DNA of 64,000 bases from Brevibacterium sp. S111. GTDB taxonomy: Bacteria; Actinomycetota; Actinomycetes; Actinomycetales; Brevibacteriaceae. Shown one piece after another: positions 8,196 to 17,210 of the stretch. The notes below the pieces were generated by a model. That model worked only from the letters and a program-made list of their open reading frames with translations. It was not told the DNA's origin and ran no database searches. The translations under genes and the position numbers were made by a program. Position 1 is the first letter of the stretch; every line of letters begins with the position of its first letter. The stretch spans positions 1-64,000 of the forward strand of contig NZ_RHFH01000003.1 in NCBI RefSeq assembly GCF_004745075.1, in the 5' to 3' direction.

Positions 8196-8543
8196 TCAGC
8201 TCAGGGAGATCTTGATGACCGAGGCGATGCTCAGCGCCGCGATGAGGCACACCGCGGTGGTGAGGAATGCCACGGCCCACGGGGTGGGACGACCGCGCTC
8301 GGATCGGATCGAGACGGAACCCAGACGGTAGCGCCTGACCTGCATGGCGATCGCTACGATCGCCAGGCCCATGCAGATGACGAAGATCGCCACCGACCAG
8401 CCTTGGAAGACATTGACGAACCGCATGAAGACGAGGCTCACGACCGTCATCGTCAGGCTTGTGCGCAGCCACGACTGCGTGGTGCGCTCCGGTTGCAGCG
8501 CCGGGTCGGAGTGCGGCTGCGGACGGGGCGGTCGGGAGGCCAT
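8196..8543 (-). CDS. DUF202 family membrane protein (second of a tandem pair)
   Basis: A 115-residue protein with the DUF202 signature ERTTQSWLRT before the first helix and three transmembrane segments. Its ATG overlaps the TGA of the upstream DUF202 gene in the arrangement TGATG, so it is translated by coupling. Two different DUF202 proteins made in a fixed ratio suggests a hetero-oligomer, though family function is unknown. The C-terminal helix ends almost at the stop. Confidence 0.75.
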   Translation of the reverse strand: MASRPPRPQPHSDPALQPERTTQSWLRTSLTMTVVSLVFMRFVNVFQGWSVAIFVICMGLAIVAIAMQVRRYRLGSVSIRSERGRPTPWAVAFLTTAVCLIAALSIASVIKISLS

Positions 8544-8935
8544 CACAGCAGACCGGCGACGACCAGGACGAGCAGACCGGCACCCAGCGCCGTGGCGAGG
8601 CTGACGATGGGGATGATGAGAGGCAGCGGCAGAGAGGTCTTGCGCCGCATCGCCGATTCGATGCGGTGCCACCGGAAAGCGGCGCCGGCGGCGAGGACGA
8701 AGCCGATGACCATGAGTACGATCGACAAGGTGGCGCGCAGCGTGGTCGAGAAGATCTCCGAGGTGAAGGCCTCGACCGCGATTCCGCCGCCGATGAAGGC
8801 CAGAGCGGTGCGGATCCAGGACAGGAAGGTCCGTTCGTTGGCCAGGGTGAAACGGGGGTCCGGGTCGACTCCGTCCGGGAAGACCCGGCGGGCGATGCGG
8901 CTGCGGGAGTCCTCGGCAGAATTATGGTCACTCAC
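8543..8935 (-). CDS. YidH-like DUF202 membrane protein (first of a tandem pair)
   Basis: A 130-residue protein with the motif DPRFTLANERTFLSWIRTALAFIGGGIA, the hallmark of YidH/DUF202 proteins, followed by two more hydrophobic segments. The GTG at 8935 is chosen as the first start that keeps the family N-terminus; the frame stays open far upstream, but that part is antisense to hrpA. It is divergent from hrpA, with about 200 bases between them, and is the first gene of the two-gene unit. Function in the family is not established. Confidence 0.8.
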   Translation of the reverse strand: MSDHNSAEDSRSRIARRVFPDGVDPDPRFTLANERTFLSWIRTALAFIGGGIAVEAFTSEIFSTTLRATLSIVLMVIGFVLAAGAAFRWHRIESAMRRKTSLPLPLIIPIVSLATALGAGLLVLVVAGLL

Positions 8936-9142
8936 ACTTCGAGGATAGCGGTAGACCGTGTGCGGTGGGTATGGACGGCTGCCGACATGAGCGACGATGC
9001 CGCGATGAAGCCCGTGCTGCGGAGCATCGCCGACCGGTTTCGAGCCGGGGCAGGGGCAGACCAACCGCAGGGGCAGAGCAGCTGACGACCGTGCCCGGCT
9101 CCGCACCGCCTCGGCGGGGATGACGCTAAGCTGGGAGACGCA

Positions 9143-12100
9143 ATGGCAGAAGAGAACCCGTCCCCGTCGACCACGCCAACGGACACGAACCCTCAGCAGC
9201 CGCCTCGGCGCCGGAACACCGGACGTGGGCGCTCGCAGCAGCGACGCAAGTCCACGGCCGCACACCACCAGCAGCGCCGGGCTCGGCTCAGGGACGCCCG
9301 CACGGCACACCCGGTCGCCGTCACCTACCCCGAAGACCTGCCCGTCACCGCCGCGAGACACGAGATCGCCGAGGCGGTCCGGGACAACCAGGTCGTCATC
9401 ATCGCCGGCGAGACAGGTTCGGGCAAGACCACCCAGCTGCCGAAGATCTGCCTCGACCTCGGACTCGGCGTCGACGGACTCATCGGACACACCCAGCCGC
9501 GGCGGATCGCTGCCCGGACCGTGGCGGAACGCATCGCCGACGAGCTCGACGAAGAACTCGGCAACACCATCGGCTACCAGGTGCGCTTCACCGCGCAGGT
9601 CGCCGACTCCACCCGGGTGAAGGTGATGACCGACGGCATTCTGCTCTCCGAACTCTCCCGCGACAGGCTGCTGCGCGACTACGAAGTCATCATCATCGAC
9701 GAGGCGCACGAACGCAGCCTCAACATCGACTTCCTCCTCGGCTACCTCAAGGAGGTTCTCCACCGGCGCCCCGACCTCAAGGTCATCATCACCTCGGCGA
9801 CGATCGACCCGGAATCGTTCTCCGCCCATTTCGATGACGCTCCGATCATCTCTGTCGAGGGTCGGACCTACCCCGTGGAGGTCCGCTACCGTCCGCTCGG
9901 GGATGACCCGGCCGCTGACGATGATGACCTGGAGGGTCCCGGCGATTCCGGCAACTACGCGACGGGAGTCGAGGAGCAGACCGAAGGCATCATCTCCGCC
10001 GTCGACGAGCTCGCCGCCGAAGCCCCCGGCGACATCCTCGTCTTCCTCTCCGGCGAGCGCGAGATCCGCGATACCGCCGATGCGCTCGAAGACCACCTGC
10101 GCAGGCGTCCGAAAATGAGCAGCTGGGAGGTCGTGCCGCTGTTCGCCCGTCTCTCTGCCGGGGAACAGCAGAAGGTCTTCCAACCGCATGCGCGTCCTCG
10201 CATCGTGCTGGCGACCAACGTTGCTGAGACCTCGCTGACGGTGCCCGGCATCAAATACGTCATCGATGTCGGCACCGCCCGCATCTCCCGGTACTCCAAC
10301 CGCACCCGGGTGCAGCGGCTGCCGATCGAGCGGATCTCCCAAGCCAGTGCCAACCAGCGCAAGGGCCGGTCGGGGCGGACGAGCGAAGGCATCTGCATCC
10401 GGCTGTACTCGGAAGAGGACTTCGAATCCCGACCTGAGTTCACTGATCCGGAGATCCTGCGCACGAACCTCGCCAGCGTCATCCTGCAGATGGCGTCGCT
10501 CGGTTTCGCCTCCAGCGACCAGGAGATCCTCGACTTCCCGTTCCTCACCCCTCCGGAGGCCCGGGCCGTCCGTGACGGCCGAACGATGCTCACCGAGCTC
10601 GGGGCCCTGACCAGCGACAGCACGGGCAGAATCCACGTCACCGAGATCGGTCGGAAACTCACCGTGCTCCCGATCGACCCCCGACTGGCCCGGATGGTCA
10701 TCGCCGGTGCGCAAGCCGGATGTGGGGGAGAGGTCACCGTCATCGTCGCCGCTCTGTCCATCCAGGACCCGCGAGAACGCCCCGCCGAGGTGCGTGCCGC
10801 CGCCGATGAGAAACACGCCCGGTTCACCCATCGCGGCAGCGACTTCCTGTCCTACCTCAACCTGTGGAACTACCTGCAGAGCCTGCAGGCCGACATGGGG
10901 TCGTCGAAGTTCCGCCGCCGGTGCAAGACCGAATTCCTCAACTTCGTGCGCATCCGCGAATGGCAGGACCTCGTGGGACAGCTGCGTTCGCTGCTCGGCT
11001 CGGCGGGGATCCGCATCGAGAAGTCCGTGTGGCAGCCGACGGACGATGAGTCGCAGGCTGACCCAGCCGGCCGCCAGTCCGGCCGGGGCTCTGCGGGCTC
11101 TGGGTCGGGCAAGATCGGATTCGCCGAACTCAGTGCGGCCAAACGCAGTGCCAAGAAGCAGGGGCTCACCGGCTCTGCCGGGGCGACCGGCAAACAGGTG
11201 GCCGCCGTGAAGCTCGACCCGCATGCCGCTGCGATCCACCGGTCCCTGCTCACCGGGCTGCTGACGATGATCGGCTCCCGCTCCGAACGTCACAAGGACT
11301 ATCAGGGTGCTCGCGGCACCCGCTTCGCGATCTTCCCGGGGTCGGGACTGTTCAAGGTCAACCCGGACTTCGTCATGGCCGCCGAACTCGTCGAGACCTC
11401 CCGCCTGTGGGCCCGCACGGTCGCGGCGATCGACCCGGACTGGGTTGTTGAGGCCGCCGGTGATCTGGTGACCCGACAGCATTCGGATCCGCACTGGTCG
11501 ACGAAGGCCGGTGCCTCGATGGTCTATGAGAAGATCTCGCTCTACGGAGTCACACTCGTCAATGACCGCCGCGTCGGATACGGGCAGTTCGACCGGGAGG
11601 CCGCCCGCGATATGTTCATCCGCAAGGGACTCATCGAAGGCGACTGGCACGAACGCTTCGGGTTCCTCGACCACAATGCCGCAGTCATCGACGATGCCGA
11701 AGAACTGGCTTCGCGCACACGCAACCGCCGCGTGCTCGACCAGGACGATGCCCTCTTCGAATTCTTCGATGAACGGATTCCGGAGGGGATCACCTCGGCG
11801 GCGGACTTCCGATCGTGGTGGAAGAAGCAGAAGCGACGGGACTCCCACCTGCTCGACCTCACCACCTCGGTGCTGCTCAGCGATGACAGCGAAGAGCTCA
11901 CCGCCTCGGTGGCCTCGGATTTCCCGATGGAATGGGAACTGGCCGACGGCACCCGGGCCAAGCTGCGCTATTCCTTCGACCCCGGAAGCACCGACGACGG
12001 GGTGACCGTCGAAATCCCCGCCGAGGCGGTTCCCGCCGTCGACGTCGAAGACTTCAGTTGGCAGGTGCCGGGGCTGCGCGAAGAACTCGTCGCCGCCTAT

Positions 12101-13327
12101 ATCCGGTCGCTGCCGAAGAACAAACGCCGCTACTTCGTTCCCGCGCCCGACGTGGCCCGCGAGATTCTGCCGGCACTGACCCCATACCAAGGCAGTCTGC
12201 CGGAAGTGCTCGCCGCGCATCTGAGCGAGCGTGCCGGCGGGGGAGGCCTGCACGATCTGGTGCCGATCACGGTCACTGCCGCCGACTTCGACCGCACGCG
12301 GATCCCCGCTCATCTGCGGCTGACGTTCCGTGTCGTCGACGGGACGAAGACCGTCGGGCTCGGCGAAGATCTCGCCGCACTGAGCACTCGAGCCAAACCG
12401 CAGGTGCGCAAGGCGCGGCAGAAGCAGACCTCGTTCACACCGAAGACCGGGCAGACGGAGTGGTCGTTCGGCGAACTCGGTGACCCGGACCAGGCAGCGG
12501 CCGGTGCCGTCCCCGGACTGGCCGATCGGTCGAAATCCGTCGACCTCGTGGCCTTCGACACCGCACTCGAAGCCCGGATCGCCACCCGAGAAGCACTCAT
12601 CACACTGCTGTCACTGCACCCCGGTGACACGCTCAAATACCTCCAGGACGGGCTGACGACCGAGGAGAAGCTCATCCTCGCCGGTCACCAGAAGTCCGCA
12701 GACGAACTGCTCACCGGCCTCATCCGCGTCGGCATCCGCGGACTCGTGGCTGACAGGCTGGGTCCGGCGGAGTCCTCGTGGGTGTCCACGGCGGAGCAAT
12801 TCGCGCGACTGCGCACGGACGTTCACGCCCAGCTGCCGCTGAGCTGCGTCGAGCTGCTGCCGTCGCTGCTGAAAGCGCTCAACGCGGCAACCGAGCTCGA
12901 CAAGCTCGTGTCGAAGGTCTCCTCGTTGACGATCCTGTCCAACCTCGCCGATGTGAAGGCATGGAGAGGATCGCGGACGAGCGCGGCGGCAGTGGCGGCG
13001 ATGACTCCGCAGATGCTGCGCGAGCTGCCCCGCTGGGTGCAGGCCGAAGTGGTGCGCATCGGCGGAATGCAGGATTCACCGATCCGCGACAAGCAGCTCA
13101 TGGACCGCGTGACCGGCTGCGGCGATGATGTGGTCAAGAAGATCGGCAACCGCTTCCCGCCGCTGGCGAAGGCCGAGTGGTCGCAGCTCGTCGTGTCTCT
13201 GCCCGCTGCGTGGGTCGAGGTCGTCACGATGGTCGAAGAGCTGCGAGTCTCACTGTTCGCGAATTCGCTGGGCACCGCACACCCGGTGTCGGAGAAGCGC
13301 ATCGCGAAGGCTCTCGCCCAGCTCTGA
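9143..13327 (+). CDS. hrpA: ATP-dependent RNA helicase HrpA (DEAH box)
   Basis: A 1394-residue DEAH-box RNA helicase. A basic Pro/Gln/Arg-rich tail occupies residues 1-60. The helicase core has Walker A GETGSGKT (~89-96), HTQPRR motif Ia, DEAH (~186-189), SAT motif III, and motif VI QRKGRSGR (~411). Then come the winged-helix/ratchet (HA2) region, an OB-fold and the long DUF3418 C-terminal domain typical of bacterial HrpA. It acts on structured RNA and stalled ribosomes. A low-complexity Gly/Ser insert sits at ~640-660. GGGAG lies five bases before the ATG. The gene is alone on its strand and followed by a repeat-containing gap. Another, very long open frame on its opposite strand is a composition artefact. 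Confidence 0.95.
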   Translation: MAEENPSPSTTPTDTNPQQPPRRRNTGRGRSQQRRKSTAAHHQQRRARLRDARTAHPVAVTYPEDLPVTAARHEIAEAVRDNQVVIIAGETGSGKTTQLPKICLDLGLGVDGLIGHTQPRRIAARTVAERIADELDEELGNTIGYQVRFTAQVADSTRVKVMTDGILLSELSRDRLLRDYEVIIIDEAHERSLNIDFLLGYLKEVLHRRPDLKVIITSATIDPESFSAHFDDAPIISVEGRTYPVEVRYRPLGDDPAADDDDLEGPGDSGNYATGVEEQTEGIISAVDELAAEAPGDILVFLSGEREIRDTADALEDHLRRRPKMSSWEVVPLFARLSAGEQQKVFQPHARPRIVLATNVAETSLTVPGIKYVIDVGTARISRYSNRTRVQRLPIERISQASANQRKGRSGRTSEGICIRLYSEEDFESRPEFTDPEILRTNLASVILQMASLGFASSDQEILDFPFLTPPEARAVRDGRTMLTELGALTSDSTGRIHVTEIGRKLTVLPIDPRLARMVIAGAQAGCGGEVTVIVAALSIQDPRERPAEVRAAADEKHARFTHRGSDFLSYLNLWNYLQSLQADMGSSKFRRRCKTEFLNFVRIREWQDLVGQLRSLLGSAGIRIEKSVWQPTDDESQADPAGRQSGRGSAGSGSGKIGFAELSAAKRSAKKQGLTGSAGATGKQVAAVKLDPHAAAIHRSLLTGLLTMIGSRSERHKDYQGARGTRFAIFPGSGLFKVNPDFVMAAELVETSRLWARTVAAIDPDWVVEAAGDLVTRQHSDPHWSTKAGASMVYEKISLYGVTLVNDRRVGYGQFDREAARDMFIRKGLIEGDWHERFGFLDHNAAVIDDAEELASRTRNRRVLDQDDALFEFFDERIPEGITSAADFRSWWKKQKRRDSHLLDLTTSVLLSDDSEELTASVASDFPMEWELADGTRAKLRYSFDPGSTDDGVTVEIPAEAVPAVDVEDFSWQVPGLREELVAAYIRSLPKNKRRYFVPAPDVAREILPALTPYQGSLPEVLAAHLSERAGGGGLHDLVPITVTAADFDRTRIPAHLRLTFRVVDGTKTVGLGEDLAALSTRAKPQVRKARQKQTSFTPKTGQTEWSFGELGDPDQAAAGAVPGLADRSKSVDLVAFDTALEARIATREALITLLSLHPGDTLKYLQDGLTTEEKLILAGHQKSADELLTGLIRVGIRGLVADRLGPAESSWVSTAEQFARLRTDVHAQLPLSCVELLPSLLKALNAATELDKLVSKVSSLTILSNLADVKAWRGSRTSAAAVAAMTPQMLRELPRWVQAEVVRIGGMQDSPIRDKQLMDRVTGCGDDVVKKIGNRFPPLAKAEWSQLVVSLPAAWVEVVTMVEELRVSLFANSLGTAHPVSEKRIAKALAQL

Positions 13328-13531
13328 CACCGGCCGTCTCTGAGGCAGTTGCGGTTGCCGCATGTGGCCATCCGTCACCGTTCGCGGCAAAACACCTCGG
13401 TGCACCGGGTGGTTTCGGCGCCAGCGGTGACTGATGGACTGCGGATCTGTAGGAGGTGCCGCGAGTCGTTGGACCGGCCGTCAGCTGGAGGAGGTGCCGC
13501 TGGGAGTGCGGAGTGCCCGCAGCGGTGAGGA

Positions 13532-13600
13532 ACGGCGGTCAGGCGGCGGGCCGGCGGACAAGCCGCGGGACGGCGGTCAGGCGGCGGGCCGGCGGTCAGG
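13532..13600. repeat. Tandem direct repeat, 26-bp unit at 38-bp period
   Basis: Two identical 26-base copies (13532-13557 and 13570-13595), made of GGCGG/GGCCGG blocks, are followed by a partial third copy (13590-13600). The array sits in the gap between the convergent hrpA and the 13596-13967 gene and runs into the stop codon of the latter. The gap 13328-13531 holds no other coding signal, apart from two copies of the shorter block GGAGGTGCCGC. Confidence 0.7.
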
Positions 13601-13967
13601 CCGCCGGATGGATCAGCCAGTCGACAGCAGCCCACATCGGAACGACAGCAGCGGCGAGGAACGCGGCGACCGCCCACCAGGTGCGCCATTTCCAGGTGCG
13701 GCGACGGGTGCCGATGAAGAGGAACCCGATCCAGAAGACCACGCAGAACGCTCCGGAGAGACTGAGCAGCACGAGGCCGGCGGCCTCCCACCCGGAGGTG
13801 CCGATATCGAAGATGTACTTCGTCACCTGGGCGATCTGAAGCGAGAACATGATGGCGAACGCAAGCAGCGGTGCACCGAGCACGCCCGCGACGATCAGCG
13901 GTAGGGCCTTGAGCCAGCGTTCCTTCGGTTCCGAACGGCCGGCATATTCAACGAATTCCTCAGACAT
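13596..13967 (-). CDS. Small membrane protein of unknown function
   Basis: A 123-residue protein with a short acidic/basic N-terminus (SEEFVEYAGRSEPKERW) and three hydrophobic segments (approx. 23-45, 58-80, 92-112). It has a basic cytosolic loop (GTRRRTWKWR) and a final Trp-rich helix. I recognise no family. The start ATG 13967 has GGTGGCG just upstream; ATG 13979 is an alternative. It is divergent from prfC and convergent with hrpA. The last codons lie in the 38-bp-period repeat, so the C-terminus may be recently altered. Confidence 0.6.
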   Translation of the reverse strand: MSEEFVEYAGRSEPKERWLKALPLIVAGVLGAPLLAFAIMFSLQIAQVTKYIFDIGTSGWEAAGLVLLSLSGAFCVVFWIGFLFIGTRRRTWKWRTWWAVAAFLAAAVVPMWAAVDWLIHPAA

Positions 13968-14092
13968 CGCCACCAGCATATGGGCAGAATCCGACAAGAC
14001 GCTGGACGCTCCGCCCTTCCGCGAACCTCAGCCCCGGCCACTGTGACTGAACGGACACGCCGGACGGAGAAGAAGAACGATAGGATATTTTG

Positions 14093-15685
14093 GTGACTTC
14101 TGGCCAGTATTCCGACAAGGACATCCGACACGAGGCGGCCCGCCGCCGCACGTTCGCTGTCATCTCCCACCCCGACGCGGGCAAATCGACGACCACCGAG
14201 GCGCTCGCCCTGCACGCACGCGCCATCGGGCAGGCGGGAGCCACCCACGGCAAGGCCGGCCGCCGCGCCACCGTCTCCGACTGGATGCAGATGGAGCAGG
14301 ACCGCGGCATCTCGATCTCCTCGGCAGCGCTGCAGTTCGAGTACCGCGACGCCGTGTTCAACCTCGTCGACACCCCCGGTCACGCCGACTTCTCCGAAGA
14401 CACCTATCGGGTGCTCTCGGCCGTCGACTGCGCCGTCATGCTCATCGACGCGGCGAAGGGCCTCGAGACGCAGACGATGAAGCTCTTCGAGGTCTGCGCT
14501 CACCGCAACATTCCGATCATCACCGTCGTCAACAAGTGGGACCGGCCGGGCCTCGACGCGCTCGAGCTCATGGACGAAGTCCAGCAGCGCACCGGTCTCC
14601 TGCCCACCCCGATCACCTGGCCCGTCGGTCAGTCGGGAGACTTCCGCGGTGTCCTCGACCGGACCACCGGCGAATACACGAAGTACACCCGAACCGACGG
14701 CGGTGCGACCATCGCCGGTGAGGAGAGCTTCCCCGCCGACGCCGCCGCGGAGCTCGAGGGCGATGCCTGGGCCACAGCCGTCGACGAATCGGATCTGCTG
14801 GAGATGGAGGACCAGAACCACGACCAGGAGACCTTCCTCGCCGGCAAGACGACCCCGGTGATGTTCGCTTCCGCAGTCCTCAACTTCGGCATCCACAAAC
14901 TCCTCGACATGCTCGTCGACTTCGCCCCCGCCGCCGAGGCGCGCCTGGACAGAGATGACGAGCCCCGTCCCGTGGACGCCCCGTTCTCCGGGTTCGTCTT
15001 CAAGGTCCAAGCCGGAATGGACTCGAACCACCGCGACCGGCTCGCCTATATCCGCGTCTGCTCCGGAGTGTTCGAACGCGGAAGCGTCCTCACCCATGCG
15101 AGCACCGGCAAACCCTTCGCCACGAAGTATGCGCAGCAGGTCTTCGGCCGCGACCGTGACGTCGTCGATGAGGCCTTCCCCGGTGACGTCGTCGGCCTCG
15201 TCAACGCCTCCGCCCTGCGTGTGGGAGACTCCCTCTACCTCGACAAGAAGGTCGAGTTCCCAGGGATCCCGACGTTCTCTCCCGAGCACTTCATGGTCAT
15301 CCGGGCCAAGGATTCCTCGAAGTACAAACAGTTCCGCCGCGGCATCGAACAGCTCGACCACGAAGGCGTCATCCAGGTGCTGCGTTCGGAGCTGCGCGGA
15401 GATCAGGCGCCGGTGCTCGGTGCGGTCGGCCCCATGCAGTTCGAAGTCGCCGAAGACCGGATGACGAATGAGTTCAACGCCCCGTGCACCCTCGAACGGC
15501 TCAATTTCTCGCTGGCCCGTCGCACCACACCAGAATGCGTGCCGACACTGGCCCGGGAACGCTCGGTCGAGGTGCTGCACCGTTCGGACGGAGAGCTGCT
15601 CGCACTGTTCTCCGACCGGTGGCGGCTGCAGGGTGTGCAGAAGAATCACCCGGACCTGATCCTCGAACCGCTGGTCGTCAGCTGA
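14093..15685 (+). CDS. prfC: Peptide chain release factor 3
   Basis: A 530-residue translational GTPase. G1 is HPDAGKST (~25-32), the switch I region contains DRGISI, G3 is DTPGHADF (~86-93), and G4 is NKWDRP (~140-145). Domains II and III follow, ending in the RF3-specific VLGAVGPMQFEV block. It recycles RF1/RF2 from ribosomes after peptide release. The length and motif order separate it from EF-G and LepA. GTG 14093 is preferred, with AGGAT upstream; a TTG directly before it is in frame. The gene appears monocistronic. Confidence 0.95.
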   Translation: MTSGQYSDKDIRHEAARRRTFAVISHPDAGKSTTTEALALHARAIGQAGATHGKAGRRATVSDWMQMEQDRGISISSAALQFEYRDAVFNLVDTPGHADFSEDTYRVLSAVDCAVMLIDAAKGLETQTMKLFEVCAHRNIPIITVVNKWDRPGLDALELMDEVQQRTGLLPTPITWPVGQSGDFRGVLDRTTGEYTKYTRTDGGATIAGEESFPADAAAELEGDAWATAVDESDLLEMEDQNHDQETFLAGKTTPVMFASAVLNFGIHKLLDMLVDFAPAAEARLDRDDEPRPVDAPFSGFVFKVQAGMDSNHRDRLAYIRVCSGVFERGSVLTHASTGKPFATKYAQQVFGRDRDVVDEAFPGDVVGLVNASALRVGDSLYLDKKVEFPGIPTFSPEHFMVIRAKDSSKYKQFRRGIEQLDHEGVIQVLRSELRGDQAPVLGAVGPMQFEVAEDRMTNEFNAPCTLERLNFSLARRTTPECVPTLARERSVEVLHRSDGELLALFSDRWRLQGVQKNHPDLILEPLVVS

Positions 15686-15840
15686 GACGACGGCTGCCGC
15701 GATCAGGTGCCGATGCTCGGCATTTTGACGGGGTCACTATTATGGATGGGCGGGCCCGCAATCATGAGGACCTGCTTGGGGAAACCGTCTGTGGGACCAG
15801 TCCTGCCGCCCGGTGAGACCCGAAAAGACAAAGGAGAGAT

Positions 15841-16926
15841 GTGGCAACGAAATCGATACGAGTCGCGATTGCCGGATTGGGCAACTGCGCCTCCTCCCTG
15901 ATCCAAGGTGTGGAGTACTACCGGAACGCGGCCCCGGGGACGAAGGTGCCCGGCCTCATGCACGTGGAGTTCGGGGACTATCACGTCGGTGACATCGATT
16001 TCGTTGCCGCCTTCGACGTCGACGGTAAGAAGGTCGGCGTCGACATCGCCGAGGCGATCACCGCCAGCGAGAACAACACCATCAAACTCACCGATGTGGA
16101 ACCGACCGGCATCGAGGTGCTGCGCGGGCCGACCCTCGACGGGCTCGGAGAGTACTACCGCGACACGATCGTCGAATCCGATCGTGACCCGGCCGACGTG
16201 GTCAAGGCACTCAAGGACGCCGAAGCGGACGTGCTCGTGTGCTACCTTCCCGTCGGTTCCCAGCAGGCCGTCGAGTTCTACGCTCAGGCCGCCATCGACG
16301 CGAAGGTCGCCTTCGTCAACGCCCTGCCCGTCTTCATCGCCGGAACCAAGGAGTGGGACGAGAAGTTCCGTGCCGCGGGCGTCCCGATCGTCGGCGACGA
16401 CATCAAATCCCAGATCGGCGCGACCATCACCCACCGGGTGATGGCGAAGCTGTTCGAAGATCGCGGCGTCGTCCTCGACCGCACCTACCAGCTCAACGTC
16501 GGCGGCAACATGGACTTCAAGAACATGCTCGAGCGTCAGCGCCTCGAGTCGAAGAAGATCTCGAAGACCCAGGCCGTGACCTCGAACACCTCGGCACAGC
16601 TGTCCGACCGTGACGTCCACATCGGACCCAGCGACTACGTCGAATGGCTCGACGACCGCAAGTGGGCCTTCGTCCGTCTCGAGGGCCGCAACTTCGGCGA
16701 CGCGCCGGTGTCCCTGGAGTACAAACTCGAGGTGTGGGATTCGCCGAACTCCGCGGGCGTCATCATCGATGCCGTGCGTGCCGCGAAGATCGGCCTCGAC
16801 CGCGGCATCGGCGGAGCTCTCATCTCCGCATCCTCCTACTTCATGAAGTCGCCCCCGGAACAGCAGGACGACGACGCCGCCCACGAAGCGGTCGAAGCGT
16901 TCATCCGCGGAGACCTCGAACGCTGA
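15841..16926 (+). CDS. ino1: myo-Inositol-1-phosphate synthase (actinobacterial type)
   Basis: A 361-residue NAD-dependent cyclase that turns glucose 6-phosphate into 1L-myo-inositol 1-phosphate. This is the first step to phosphatidylinositol lipids and mycothiol, both hallmarks of Actinomycetota. The Rossmann motif is [13 protein letters not shown] (8-20). Family blocks include [24 protein letters not shown] and LNVGGNMDF. The Lys residues in DDIKSQ, DFKNML and SKKISK fit the active site. The length is that of the short actinobacterial enzymes rather than the ~500-residue eukaryotic ones. AAAGGAGAG precedes the GTG start. It is monocistronic, with a 17-bp perfect hairpin after it. Confidence 0.95.
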   Translation: MATKSIRVAIAGLGNCASSLIQGVEYYRNAAPGTKVPGLMHVEFGDYHVGDIDFVAAFDVDGKKVGVDIAEAITASENNTIKLTDVEPTGIEVLRGPTLDGLGEYYRDTIVESDRDPADVVKALKDAEADVLVCYLPVGSQQAVEFYAQAAIDAKVAFVNALPVFIAGTKEWDEKFRAAGVPIVGDDIKSQIGATITHRVMAKLFEDRGVVLDRTYQLNVGGNMDFKNMLERQRLESKKISKTQAVTSNTSAQLSDRDVHIGPSDYVEWLDDRKWAFVRLEGRNFGDAPVSLEYKLEVWDSPNSAGVIIDAVRAAKIGLDRGIGGALISASSYFMKSPPEQQDDDAAHEAVEAFIRGDLER

Positions 16927-16980
16927 TATCGCCGAGGCGGCCCCACCCGTTCGCGGGTACTCAGTCGCCATTCGGCCGAT

Positions 16981-17017
16981 GAGGGCGCCGATCGCAGATC
17001 CTGCGATCGGCGCCCTC
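16981..17017 (+). terminator. Hairpin terminator after ino1
   Basis: A 17-base perfect stem (16981-16997 with 17001-17017, starting GAGGGCGCCG) closes a three-base loop 54 bases past the ino1 stop. It is not followed by a U-tract. Nothing coding is visible in the rest of the 16927-17210 gap. Confidence 0.8.
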
Positions 17018-17210
17018 CGCCATTCCTCCCCGCCTCGGTGAGGGCTCAGCCGCCGCGGTACGGACACGGGGCACCGACCCTGTATCCGGAATATGAGATC
17101 GACGAGACGCAACGACGTTTGTCCAGGACACTTGTCTCCTCGAAGTGATCGCACTCACATGTGCCTCACTGGCCAGCACCGACCGGTGCCACCGAGACCG
17201 AGGAGACCCG

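Noticed and set aside
8543..12313. A 1256-codon open frame antisense to hrpA
   Set aside because: It mirrors the third-position G+C bias of hrpA, its predicted protein is low-complexity and charged, and only its last ~130 codons (YidH-like) are real. Not a long antisense gene.
13532..13600. Short tandem repeats considered as a CRISPR array
   Set aside because: The period is fixed at 38 with only two full copies, repeats and spacers share composition, and no cas gene is near.
15686..15840. Riboswitch or operator upstream of ino1
   Set aside because: TTGACG and TATTAT are present but only seven bases apart, and no stable conserved fold or palindrome is seen.
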